Below, in pieces: positions 55,639-64,000 of a stretch of 64,000 nucleotides of DNA. The notes beneath the pieces are model-generated. The model saw only the letters and a list, made by a program, of their open reading frames with translations. It was not told the origin of the DNA and did not search any database. The stretch spans positions 62,001 to 126,000 of the forward strand of contig JAAFJE010000003.1 of the NCBI GenBank assembly GCA_013298025.1, in the 5' to 3' direction. Made by a program: the position numbers and the translations under genes. Source of the DNA: Cytophagales bacterium (GTDB taxonomy: Bacteria; Bacteroidota; Bacteroidia; Cytophagales; Spirosomataceae). The number at the start of each line of letters is the position of its first letter. Positions within the stretch are counted from its first letter, which is position 1.

Positions 55639-56406
55639 TTATAAAACTTCTTGTACTTTCAATAAAAAACCTGAATAATTATCGTAAGTACCTTCGTGAC
55701 AAATGTCTAAAATCTCTTGTATTTTCTGTATTGCTAAGGTGTTTTTTTGTAAAATACCAATCAACAAATAATCGGTCATTTGCTCGAAAACACCATCGGT
55801 ACACAGGAAAAAGTAATCTTCGGGCTGTACGTCTTGTACATAAAACAAGCTAGGATGTTGATGTATTTCCTCGTGGTTGCGATAAGCAACCAAAGCCTTA
55901 CTCAGGGCATTTCGCCAAGGATGTACCTGTGCCTCTTTTTCAGAAATAAGTCCTTGTGCTACAAGTTCTTGTACAAAACGATGGTCACGAGTTTTGTGTA
56001 AAATCCGCCCATTTCTGATGTGATAAATGCGGCTATCGCCCAAATGCAACAAGCATACGCCTTGGGTATGCGTATATAACAACGCAAGTGTAGTTCCCAT
56101 TTTATCCGACAATTGCCCTGCTGAAAGAAACTCCAGTAATTGTCGGTGGGCAAAAGCAATTGCGGTGTTGAAATAAGACAAGGCTGGCAGTTGGGTACTT
56201 GGCGGAGGGTGTTGTTCGATAAAATGATAGACCGATTCGGCGGTCATTTTACTGGCTATTTCACCCAAGGCCAAGCCTCCCATGCCATCGCAAAGCACAA
56301 ATAGTTTCTCCGATTCGTGTGGCTGTTGTGGAAAGAAATAATCTTCATTTGCCGTTCTCATTCCTTTTGCTGAGAAGGCCAAAGGCGGGTAAAAAATCAA
56401 TTGCAT
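55639..56406 (-). CDS. PP2C-type serine/threonine phosphatase
   Basis: 255 aa cytoplasmic protein. Metal-binding motifs of PPM phosphatases are present: RTANEDYFF near 18, LCDGMGGLALGEIAS near 38, LLHLGDSRIYHIRNG near 120, and FLCTDGVFEQM near 200. It is of the PrpC/Stp1 type that removes phosphate from Ser/Thr kinase targets. No kinase gene is next to it. Confidence 0.93.
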   Translation of the reverse strand: MQLIFYPPLAFSAKGMRTANEDYFFPQQPHESEKLFVLCDGMGGLALGEIASKMTAESVYHFIEQHPPPSTQLPALSYFNTAIAFAHRQLLEFLSAGQLSDKMGTTLALLYTHTQGVCLLHLGDSRIYHIRNGRILHKTRDHRFVQELVAQGLISEKEAQVHPWRNALSKALVAYRNHEEIHQHPSLFYVQDVQPEDYFFLCTDGVFEQMTDYLLIGILQKNTLAIQKIQEILDICHEGTYDNYSGFLLKVQEVL

Positions 56407-56516
56407 AGTTTGTTGCGTAAGGACAGTTCTGCTTTCGGAGATGAGATGTTTGTTTTCAGATGTTTAGCCTAAATTTTTATACTAATCTTGCAATCAAACA
56501 TCTCACATCCGAAAAG

Positions 56517-57737
56517 TTAGGCTCTATGTGTTTTAACAAAAGTATCAACCCATTTGAGCAGTACGATGGTAATTAGCATACTAGCAATGACGGTATAGCC
56601 TAGCATATCGTAGCGTTCGAGGTGGCCATCGGGGGCTTTTACTACAATCATGCCAGCAACGATAGAAGCGATACCCCCAGAAATTTGTTGAATGGATGAA
56701 TTGACACTCATAAACGCACCTCTGTCCTGCGGTGCTGGTACAGAGGTCATTAGGGCAGAAGACGAAATCATCCGAGAAGAAATGCCTGCAAACATAAACA
56801 CATTGATAAGCATGATAATCCACAGAGGCGTATGCCCTAAATTACAAAAAATCCCAACCAACAAGCTACTTAAAATTGTACCAGCAATAAACAAATTAAA
56901 CTTTCCTATTTTATCGCTTAGTTTACCAAGAAAAGGACCAAAAATCAAGGAGGCTACGCCTGTAACACCATACAATAAAGGCAAATCTTCGATGGCAATG
57001 CCTAAATTTTTGGTACTAAAAGCACTTCCAAAAGGCATCAGCATAAAGCCCCCTGTGGCGAGTAAGATTGTACCTAGGAATGTTCGCAAATAATGTGGTT
57101 TTGAAACCGTTTCAAACAAATGAACAAAGGCATTTCCTTCTTTTTGTAGGGCTAAATGCTGTGTTAAAGGTTGCATTTTCATAAACATGACAATGCCCAC
57201 AAGTCCACCTACGCCAACAATCATCCAAAAAGGTGCGTGCCAGTCGAGGTGATTAGCCAAATACAAACCAATAGGTAAGCCCAATACTTGACTGGCGGCA
57301 AAGGACATTTGTACAAAGCCCATCACACGGCCTCGTACCTCTGGCTTGAATACATCGGTGATAATTGCCAAAGAAACCGAACCAATAACACCGCCAAAAA
57401 TGCCTGTGAAAATACGAGCCGCCAACAAAAAGGTGTATGATTGGGCCGAAGCACAAAAGGCTGTTCCAACAAGAAAACCAACGTAAAAAAATAACATGAA
57501 TTTTTTACGGTCAAACTTATCAGCAAAGCCTGCTGCCAGTAAACCAGATGCCCCTGCACTGAAGGCATAAGCCGACACCACTAAACCAAATTCTTGCGGA
57601 CTAATGTGTAAGGTGGGCATCAAGATTGCACCGAGTGGCGATAAAACCATGAAGTCGAGTACAACTGTAAATTGGATAAAAGAGAGTACCGCTATCATAA
57701 ATGCTTGATAGGGCGTAAAGATTTTTTGTTGTTCCAT
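56517..57737 (-). CDS. MFS transporter (DHA1/AraJ-like)
   Basis: 406 aa with twelve predicted membrane segments. The MFS loop 2-3 motif is GFADKFDRKKFMLF, and motif C-like GIFGGVIGSVSLAI and GLPIGLYLANHLDW follow. A second copy of the loop motif is GKLSDKIGKFNLF. The subgroup resembles drug or sugar-efflux exporters (DHA1). Substrate unknown. Single gene. Confidence 0.92.
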   Translation of the reverse strand: MEQQKIFTPYQAFMIAVLSFIQFTVVLDFMVLSPLGAILMPTLHISPQEFGLVVSAYAFSAGASGLLAAGFADKFDRKKFMLFFYVGFLVGTAFCASAQSYTFLLAARIFTGIFGGVIGSVSLAIITDVFKPEVRGRVMGFVQMSFAASQVLGLPIGLYLANHLDWHAPFWMIVGVGGLVGIVMFMKMQPLTQHLALQKEGNAFVHLFETVSKPHYLRTFLGTILLATGGFMLMPFGSAFSTKNLGIAIEDLPLLYGVTGVASLIFGPFLGKLSDKIGKFNLFIAGTILSSLLVGIFCNLGHTPLWIIMLINVFMFAGISSRMISSSALMTSVPAPQDRGAFMSVNSSIQQISGGIASIVAGMIVVKAPDGHLERYDMLGYTVIASMLITIVLLKWVDTFVKTHRA

Positions 57738-57831
57738 TAGGGTATGAGTTAATCAGGCAAATATCCGAAATTAACTTTACGCAGACAAGCAACCCGTAAA
57801 TAAAGCTGTATAATTGAAGGCTTTAGTCGAT

Positions 57832-58794
57832 TTATAGCCCCAATTTTTCGACCAAACGCCCCGTCATTTTCGACTTATTGGTAATATATCTTGCACTGAT
57901 GCCAACGTAAGGAGCAACCGAAGGCGTACTTTGTTGGTAAACATCGCCAGCCGAATTAAACAACTTTAGCTGTCGGAAAGTACTTACGCCTCCTTCGAGC
58001 GAAAGATTGAATACTTTGAGTACGTGAAAATTGGTAGAAAGTGTCCATTTGAGGTGCTGATAATTTTCTCGTCTATCAAGCTTTTCGTTTTGAAGCACAG
58101 TATTGAAACCTGCACTGTAGCCTGCTACGGCGGCATTGAACCCCACATTAAACCAATCGGTGATTTTATGCGAAACATTTACTTGAAAAGGTAAAATGCC
58201 TGCTACACGCCAATCGCCTAGTTTTTTGTTGAATCCTACAATAGGAATCAGGCGAAATTTTTGGTTATAAATGACCACCGTGCCATAAAGCAACTGCGAG
58301 TTGAGTCCGAAAATACGTACCCTTGCCATACCGCCCCATAAATAGGGCTTGGCGGCAAGAAAGGTTTCGTTCGATTCTGTTATGCCTATGCCTCCGCCAT
58401 ACAGCCATAATTTTTCTCTTAAACTTGCTTTCAATTGAATGAGTCCTGCCATAGCCGTTTTATACCCATCGGTAGGCGTATCTTTTCCATCAATGGTAGG
58501 CGTAATTTGGGCCAAATTGGCTACTAAAAAGGTATGCTTGGCGGCAAGGTCGAGCTTCTTACCAATGCCTACTGAAAGGTTGGCTTCGGTACGCAAAGGT
58601 ACAAAGCCCAATAAACTGCTCCTCGACAAGCCATAACGTCCGCTGCCGTCGCTCGATACCGAGGGCATAAATTCGGTACTCATGGTAACGTTGGGATAAA
58701 AAAGCTGGCTCAAGGAATAGTTTTGAGCAACGGTAGAAAAGCGTACTACAAGGCCCATACACGTGAGCAAGCTAACAACAATACCTTTTATCAT
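57832..58794 (-). CDS. Exported beta-rich (outer-membrane-like) hypothetical protein
   Basis: 320 aa. Signal peptide IKGIVVSLLTCMGLVVRF, cleavage near TVAQ. The mature chain alternates short strands (LSVGIGKKLDLAAKHTFLV, LWLYGGGIGIT, LNSQLLYGTVVIYNQKF), the pattern of a 12-16-stranded outer-membrane barrel. No family name can be given. It lies 56 bp before the Cof-type hydrolase gene end on the same strand. Confidence 0.7.
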   Translation of the reverse strand: MIKGIVVSLLTCMGLVVRFSTVAQNYSLSQLFYPNVTMSTEFMPSVSSDGSGRYGLSRSSLLGFVPLRTEANLSVGIGKKLDLAAKHTFLVANLAQITPTIDGKDTPTDGYKTAMAGLIQLKASLREKLWLYGGGIGITESNETFLAAKPYLWGGMARVRIFGLNSQLLYGTVVIYNQKFRLIPIVGFNKKLGDWRVAGILPFQVNVSHKITDWFNVGFNAAVAGYSAGFNTVLQNEKLDRRENYQHLKWTLSTNFHVLKVFNLSLEGGVSTFRQLKLFNSAGDVYQQSTPSVAPYVGISARYITNKSKMTGRLVEKLGL

Positions 58795-58850
58795 GGATTT
58801 GATTTTTTAGCTAAACGCTTTTTTAGGCTTTGTAGTACATTCGCTTGTAT

Positions 58851-59669
58851 TTAGGCTTCGATTTGTTCGCCTAGAATAAAGCGTTCGATAACCTCCGCTA
58901 CGCCATCGTTGTTGTTGGAAGCCACAATTACATCGGCGTGGTGTCTGAGCGATTCTTCTACATTATCGACCCATACGCCCAAGCCAGCGTATTGTATCAT
59001 CGACAAATCGTTACTGGCATTGCCTACGGCTATAATTTCTGAGGCATCAATATTGAGTTGTGCCGCCAAACGAGCCAAACTAGCGGCTTTGTCGATGCCC
59101 CATTCCATGATTTCTAGGAAAAAAGGTTTAGACGTTGTAATGCTTTTATGCGAACAAACATTTTTGAGCGTTTGGGCTACTTTGGCTAGGTAACTTGGTT
59201 CTTCGAGCATGATACATTTCACGACAGGCTTTTGAACCGTCGCTTTGAAGTCGCTTACTATCCGCAGGGGCATCCCCGTAATATGTGCTTCAATCTCAAC
59301 ATAAGGCGATGCTCCTGTGGCGATAATCTCGCCGTCGAGGTATGTCACCAAATGTACTTGATGTGCCACACTAAAATCATACAATTCGTGTACGTGCTGG
59401 GGCTGTATGCTTTGTTCAAAAATCACCTCGCCCGATTGCATCGCCGTAATTACAGCACCATTGTATGAAAGAATATACGAGCCAAATTGGTCTAAGCCCA
59501 AGTCTTTAGCATAGGAAAGCATCGCCGGGGTAGGACGACCAGAAGCTAATACCACATAAACGCCCATTTCCTGAGCCAATCGAATCATTTTTTGGTTACG
59601 AACAGATACCTGATGGTCGTCGGTCAGGAGGGTATCGTCCATATCCAATACCAACATTTTGTATTGCAT
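58851..59669 (-). CDS. Cof-type HAD-IIB phosphatase
   Basis: 272 aa. Motif I LVLDMDDTLLTDD with nucleophile Asp at residue 8 region, motif II ASGRP, motif III Lys region, and motif IV VGNASNDLSMIQYAG near 215. Cof/YidA-type cytoplasmic phosphatases act on sugar phosphates, pyridoxal phosphate or FMN. Substrate here is unknown. Upstream of the exported protein at 57832 on the same strand, so possibly co-transcribed. Confidence 0.93.
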   Translation of the reverse strand: MQYKMLVLDMDDTLLTDDHQVSVRNQKMIRLAQEMGVYVVLASGRPTPAMLSYAKDLGLDQFGSYILSYNGAVITAMQSGEVIFEQSIQPQHVHELYDFSVAHQVHLVTYLDGEIIATGASPYVEIEAHITGMPLRIVSDFKATVQKPVVKCIMLEEPSYLAKVAQTLKNVCSHKSITTSKPFFLEIMEWGIDKAASLARLAAQLNIDASEIIAVGNASNDLSMIQYAGLGVWVDNVEESLRHHADVIVASNNNDGVAEVIERFILGEQIEA

Positions 59670-60127
59670 AGCGAATCGTTTTTTCCCGAATCTACAGCAA
59701 AACTTTTACATTAAAAGTATTCTGTACATTTGAATATAAAGATTCCTGCTTTCAGACAATAAAAACTTCGTTACTGTATATTTTGAGTGTTTTTGGATAA
59801 ATACCATCAATCTTTTATACAATTTTTGCCCTCACATTTTTCACCCGATTGAAAGGACGAAAATTAAGCAAAAGCTCCAACACGCATCATAACTAAGAGG
59901 TGTGTAATAAGTTTATTGCTCTAGTCTAATAGGTTTATTTTCAGGCAATAATTAACAATTATTGTCTTTTTTTAATTTTTTAACCAAAAGTATTAGGCAT
60001 AAATTTTTTTTTTTATTAAGTTTGAAAAAGAAGAAAACTTTCGACCATACGTCTGAAATGCTTTACTTTTGCCTTAAAATAATACTAATTTCCGCCCAAA
60101 TTTTTAAGTAGTTAAAAACATCAATTT
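59670..60127. other. Intergenic region between divergent genes
   Basis: 458 bp, AT-rich, with a run of 11 T near 60008. It holds a candidate -7 box at 60064; no gene or stable RNA is recognised. Confidence 0.6.
60064..60071 (+). promoter_or_regulatory. Candidate -7 box for the 60128 gene
   Basis: TACTTTTG, 57 bp before the ATG. No convincing -33 element. Confidence 0.35.
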
Positions 60128-60817
60128 ATGTTCGTCGCATTACTCTGCCTAAGCATTGGCATTGCATTTGTAGGATACCTCTGCAATGCTTTGTACAAAC
60201 ATCTTTTTCCTCATCCGACCGCTCCCAATACATGGGTAAAAGGGCCAGAACATTTACAGCACTGTACCCAAGACCTCCGCATTGAAGCACCACGCATGAT
60301 TAAAACGCTCCCCACCGATTACCAATGGATAAAGCAATTGGTAGCCAGCGATGGTTCTGAGTATTTTCGTATTTCGGTAAAAGGAAACTATACACAACTT
60401 CCCATTGAGCAATGCAACAACGGCGAAGTAGTGGTAAAAGCCTACGACCGCAATGCCCAAGAATATTTGGTATATGACGGGTTCAAACATGGTTGGGACA
60501 GCCTCATTTCGGGCGATTATGAGTGGGTTACACCGCATTTGCAATTTGAGCATACCCTGCGTGATGCCAAGCAACATGAGCAATTTAAAATTTACCTGAG
60601 TTGTACCTATACGCCTGCCGCCTTCGACGAGTTGGAAGATGGCATTGACGAATACGGCAACGTAATTATTGGTGGAAAATATAGGCAACGCAGCTTTAAA
60701 TACGATAAAGTATTTGCCGATGGCTTCTCGTCGATTACCATTTGGGCTGAAAATCCTAAAGGAAAAGTCATCACTTTGCTTTCAAAACAATGTGCTACTT
60801 GTATGCTAACGCAATAA
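60128..60817 (+). CDS. Membrane-anchored hypothetical protein
   Basis: 229 aa. One N-terminal hydrophobic segment (FVALLCLSIGIAFVGYLCNAL) and a soluble beta-rich part (SEYFRISVKGNYTQLP, EYLVYDGFKHGWDSLISGDY, FKYDKVFADGFSSITIWAEN). Two Cys in the last residues (CATCML) may be metal- or disulfide-forming. No family is recognised. It is followed by a strong hairpin. Confidence 0.65.
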   Translation: MFVALLCLSIGIAFVGYLCNALYKHLFPHPTAPNTWVKGPEHLQHCTQDLRIEAPRMIKTLPTDYQWIKQLVASDGSEYFRISVKGNYTQLPIEQCNNGEVVVKAYDRNAQEYLVYDGFKHGWDSLISGDYEWVTPHLQFEHTLRDAKQHEQFKIYLSCTYTPAAFDELEDGIDEYGNVIIGGKYRQRSFKYDKVFADGFSSITIWAENPKGKVITLLSKQCATCMLTQ

Positions 60818-61221
60818 AATTAAGTGATGCTACACCATTTGTAAAATACTTGTTGGTGATAAGCTCATAAAACTTTTTAAGTATTTTAGTACAAATAGTC
60901 GGCATTTGCCATATACGTATAAGGATTAAGAGAGAGAAATAGGTAGTATTTTACTGCTTATTTCTCTCTTTCCTTTAATAGACTGACTATTAATTTCTTC
61001 CTGTTTTTTTTGAAAATAACCCTTCTTTTAGCTTCATTTCTTGAAAAAAAATACGTATTTTTAAATGCCGCTTTTTCTCTTATAACAATTATCTATTGCT
61101 TACGAGCAACTTATGAAGATTTTGAAAATACTTTCGCAACAGGACAAATCCTGTTGCGTGCTACACGATGTGATTGAAAATACCAAGCTTTTCTGCAACA
61201 ATAGCCTTCAGATTTTAGGCA
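60818..61221. other. Intergenic region
   Basis: 404 bp between the membrane-anchored protein and the PAS gene. It contains the long hairpin at 60928-60972; a 38-codon ORF (ATG at about 61112) has no supporting features. Confidence 0.55.
60928..60972. terminator. Long hairpin / terminator
   Basis: AAGAGAGAGAAATA / TTATTTCTCTCTT outer stem continuing inward through AGGTAGTA / TACTGCTT, leaving a 3-nt loop. Total stem about 20 bp with few mismatches; a T-rich tail follows on the plus strand. Confidence 0.7.
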
Positions 61222-64000
61222 ATGGCTAGGCATACAAAAGGGTATCCAAATGCTTTGGTATCAATCATGCTTTATAATCATACAACATTAAAAGACCTAA
61301 ATGAAATCCTTACCATGTATCAAAATTTAACCATCACTATTGTAAACCATCAACGCATTCAAGTCCAACGTATTAGGGGACTGCTGCAAGAAATAGGACT
61401 AAAAAAACAACAAATCAAGACTTCTGAAACCGCTTTAAAAGGAATGATAGAAGGCAAATGTTTAGCTCCTCAACTTATTCTTTTCTATATAGATAATCTT
61501 GAAGAACAAGCTCTTACGACACTTTTGCTACACTCTAATGTGTATGTAGTAGGCATTGTAGAGGCACATCTGCAAGACCAAATTCCTAGCCTTTTACAAG
61601 CAGGCTTTCAGGATTGTTTGTCGGTAGAACAACTCAACCGCTACCAGCTTGAAAAGGTACTTATACTTTTCAACAAACACCTAGCTAAGGCTCAGAACAA
61701 CTCTCAATACCATACGCTGTACAAAAATATTTTTCATGTAAGTCCAGTGCCCATGCTCATTCTTGAGCCTACAACGCTTCACCTGATAGCCCTCAACCAA
61801 TACGCCACAGAGCAGCTAGGGTATCAGCCAGATGAATTGAATTTTCCGATTTCGACTTTATGTTCTCCGCAAGAATTTTCTACGATTCAACACAACGTAA
61901 TGACCCTCACACAAGGACTAACGCCAACCTTGGCTTATGGGAAATTTTTCAAGAAAAATGGCGAAATCATTCATTTAGAATATTCTTTATCCTTGGTGTT
62001 TTTTGAAGAAACCCAAGCGATATTATTGGTAGCCAAAGACGTAACCGACTATAAGCGAGCCAGCGAAAACGAAAAAAAATCCTTGGTTCAACTCAAAGCC
62101 ATTTTTGAGCAAACCCAAGAGGCCATTATTTTATTTAATGACGAAGGAGCTATTACGCAAGTAAACTCGTCGGCGTGTAAGCTATTACAACTGGCTGCGG
62201 CTCAAATTCAAGGGCAAACCGTTGCTAAATTCTTGGAAAAAGTACAAGACGAGCATTTTCAGCAGTTTTGGAAGGTATTTTTAGAAGGGAAAAAAAATAA
62301 GGGAATCACTACGTTTGTAAGAGCCGATGGTAAGAAAATATTAGTCAATTTTAAGTTTAAACGCAACCTCGTCGAAGGGCTACACATGGGTGCTTTTAGC
62401 GATATTACAGACAGCTATCAGCAACAAAAACTTACGTCAAATCTCAACGAATTATATCGTTTGCTTTCCCGCACAATCGAGTATAACCAATTTATAAACA
62501 AAGCTTTAGATTTAGTATGTAATGTTACGGGTTTTGAAATGGCTCAGTTGTGGGTACTTGATGCCGCCAAGCAAAAACTCAAAAATGTATGTGTAGGGCA
62601 TAAAAAAGGTTCGCCCAAACACCAAGTTCCTTTGTACGATATTGCTCTGAGCGATACCGACGTATTAGAAGTAAAAACCTTACAAACCCAACAAGAACAG
62701 CAGTGGGTAAGAATAAAATACAACATTTATCAGGAGGCTTTTGTGTGTCATTCGCACCTTATTCCCTTGAAAAGTCGAAATGAAGTAGTAGCAGTACTGG
62801 CTTTTTGTGCAACACAAGCCATTGAGTTGAGCAAATCGCAACAAGTCTTTTGTAAAAATGCTACGGAAGTATTAGGGCTAAAAATTGCTAAAATCAATAT
62901 TATCCAAGAACTAGATAAGGTTTTTCATCACTCAAACGGGCTTATTTGTACCATCACCAAGCAAGGGTATTTTACGAAAGTAAACCCAATGGTATGCCAT
63001 ATTTTAGGCTTGTCTGAGCATCAGATACAAGGCAAACCTTTTAGTCAGTTTTTGCACAAAGACGAAGTAGGCATTTGCCATTATCTGAGCAATTTAGTAG
63101 AAAGTAAAAATCAATCGCTAGAGTTTTCTTGTAGGTTAATTAGCAAGTCGAAGGTGTGTCATTGGATAGAATGGTCTGCTGTTTATGACCCTCATGCCGA
63201 ATGCGTTTATCTTACGGGCAAAGACATAACCGAAGAGAAAATATCACAGAAGAAGTATTTGCAAGAAGCTGAAAATAACGCTGTTATCCTTTCTTCTATC
63301 AAAGATGGTTATTTTATTGTTCGCAAAAATGGAGAAGTAAAATATTGGAATAATGCCGCTACCGAGATGTTTGAGCTATGCCCTAAACGCCCTAGACCAT
63401 TGCTTTTTTGGGATGTATTACAGGCTCAACCAGGGAGTACTTTTTTCAAAATACACCAAAAATATCTTGGCAAAGCACAAGAACAATACTTTACGGTTTA
63501 TCATGAAAGCAAACAAAAATGGTACGCTGTTTCGTATTATCCTATCGAAGACGATATGGCTATTTCGTACCGAGATATTACCCAATTGAAGGAGCAAGAA
63601 CAAGAAATTGAGACAATGAAAGTGAATTTAGAGTCGTTGATAGACAATACCGATGATTATATATGGTCGGTCGATAAAAACCTCTGTTTGCTTACCGCCA
63701 ATTCGCCTTATCTCAATAGAATGTATGCCTCTATTGGCAAAAAACCCGTCGTGGGCGAATCGGTATTGTACCCCGTAATGCCCAAAGAATGGAATAGACA
63801 ATTTAAGCAATATTATAAAAAAGCCCTTGCTGGACAAGCATTCACGATTGTAGAACAATGGTTTAATCCATTAAAAAATACGCATGAGATTTTAGAAATA
63901 AGTTTTTATCCTATTTATCGAAATCATCAACGGATAGGCGTGGCGTGTTTTTCTAAAAACATCAGTGAGTCGGTCAAGCATTTGCAAGCGATTGAGTCGC
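61222..64000 (+). CDS. Multi-PAS/GAF sensor protein (3' end outside window)
   Basis: Open to the end of the window, at least 926 codons. The start is ATG 61222, or the in-frame ATG at 61267; an in-frame TAG lies just upstream. Residues about 30-150 form a receiver-like domain (NLTITIVNHQRIQVQRIRGL, QLILFYIDNLEEQAL) without a clear phospho-Asp. PAS domains follow (NIFHVSPVPMLILEPTTLHL, AIFEQTQEAIILFNDEG), a GAF at about 410-560, and at least three further PAS. The order matches the 16332-19250 protein, so a kinase ATPase may also be missing here; this cannot be seen within the window. Confidence 0.88.
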   Translation, partial: MARHTKGYPNALVSIMLYNHTTLKDLNEILTMYQNLTITIVNHQRIQVQRIRGLLQEIGLKKQQIKTSETALKGMIEGKCLAPQLILFYIDNLEEQALTTLLLHSNVYVVGIVEAHLQDQIPSLLQAGFQDCLSVEQLNRYQLEKVLILFNKHLAKAQNNSQYHTLYKNIFHVSPVPMLILEPTTLHLIALNQYATEQLGYQPDELNFPISTLCSPQEFSTIQHNVMTLTQGLTPTLAYGKFFKKNGEIIHLEYSLSLVFFEETQAILLVAKDVTDYKRASENEKKSLVQLKAIFEQTQEAIILFNDEGAITQVNSSACKLLQLAAAQIQGQTVAKFLEKVQDEHFQQFWKVFLEGKKNKGITTFVRADGKKILVNFKFKRNLVEGLHMGAFSDITDSYQQQKLTSNLNELYRLLSRTIEYNQFINKALDLVCNVTGFEMAQLWVLDAAKQKLKNVCVGHKKGSPKHQVPLYDIALSDTDVLEVKTLQTQQEQQWVRIKYNIYQEAFVCHSHLIPLKSRNEVVAVLAFCATQAIELSKSQQVFCKNATEVLGLKIAKINIIQELDKVFHHSNGLICTITKQGYFTKVNPMVCHILGLSEHQIQGKPFSQFLHKDEVGICHYLSNLVESKNQSLEFSCRLISKSKVCHWIEWSAVYDPHAECVYLTGKDITEEKISQKKYLQEAENNAVILSSIKDGYFIVRKNGEVKYWNNAATEMFELCPKRPRPLLFWDVLQAQPGSTFFKIHQKYLGKAQEQYFTVYHESKQKWYAVSYYPIEDDMAISYRDITQLKEQEQEIETMKVNLESLIDNTDDYIWSVDKNLCLLTANSPYLNRMYASIGKKPVVGESVLYPVMPKEWNRQFKQYYKKALAGQAFTIVEQWFNPLKNTHEILEISFYPIYRNHQRIGVACFSKNISESVKHLQAIES

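Noticed and set aside
61112-61228. 38-codon ORF upstream of the last PAS gene
   Set aside because: No motif, no overlap or coupling that supports translation, and AT-rich random-like sequence.

Overview
The window looks like a chromosome segment of a Bacteroidota bacterium, most likely in the Cytophagales (Spirosomataceae-like). This rests on gene content: DUF5686/carboxypeptidase-regulatory outer-membrane protein, DUF1080 secreted protein, YfhO, FtsX-type permease with two MacB-like halves, many multi-PAS/GAF sensors, and TAnnTTTG-type -7 boxes. Species assignment is inference only.

Layout. 1-6.9 kb: 3' part of a large hybrid histidine kinase, a GH20 hexosaminidase and a nitroreductase. 7.2-11.6 kb: an AT-rich defence-like pocket with a PtuA-like ATPase whose PtuB partner is reduced to 46 codons, a DUF262 + HEPN two-gene operon, and a block of 42-bp tandem repeats. 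11.6-24.9 kb: housekeeping-type genes (membrane protein, two convergent multi-PAS proteins without an ATPase domain, LolA-like, YfhO, DUF1080, YicC). 25.0-41.8 kb: a segment bounded by two inverted ~172-bp near-identical copies, each directly after a transcription terminator (yicC on the left, tRNA-Arg on the right). Inside it are a conserved-looking ABC transporter cluster, a xylulokinase, a disrupted IS1 element, and, from 33.2 to 41.4 kb, a run of accessory genes all on the minus strand. Five of these gene ends are followed by a 90-200-bp imperfect inverted repeat resembling integron attC sites. The same segment holds debris of type I restriction (HsdR C-terminus, HsdS N-terminus), a methylase-like C-terminal fragment and two DUF1016 (YhcG) nuclease-family genes. 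41.8-42.0 kb: tRNA-Arg(ACG) with an upstream defective copy whose anticodon loop is replaced by a 34-bp hairpin-forming insert. 42.1-60.8 kb: ABC-F ATPase, L,D-transpeptidase, GNAT, DUF5686, a RelE-like/SF1 helicase/ankyrin fusion, FtsX permease, GH65-like glycosidase, PP2C phosphatase, MFS transporter, outer-membrane protein, Cof-type HAD hydrolase. 61.2 kb to the end: the start of another multi-PAS/GAF sensor that runs off the window.

The main points of interest are (1) the attC-like, strand-biased cassette array without a visible integrase; (2) near-perfect palindromes at the equivalent position of both DUF1016 genes; (3) the DUF262-HEPN operon next to a decayed Septu-like system; (4) the mirrored pairs of sequence remnants around the 25-41.8 kb segment; and (5) the interrupted tRNA copy. 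No database search was possible, so family names come from motif recognition by eye.
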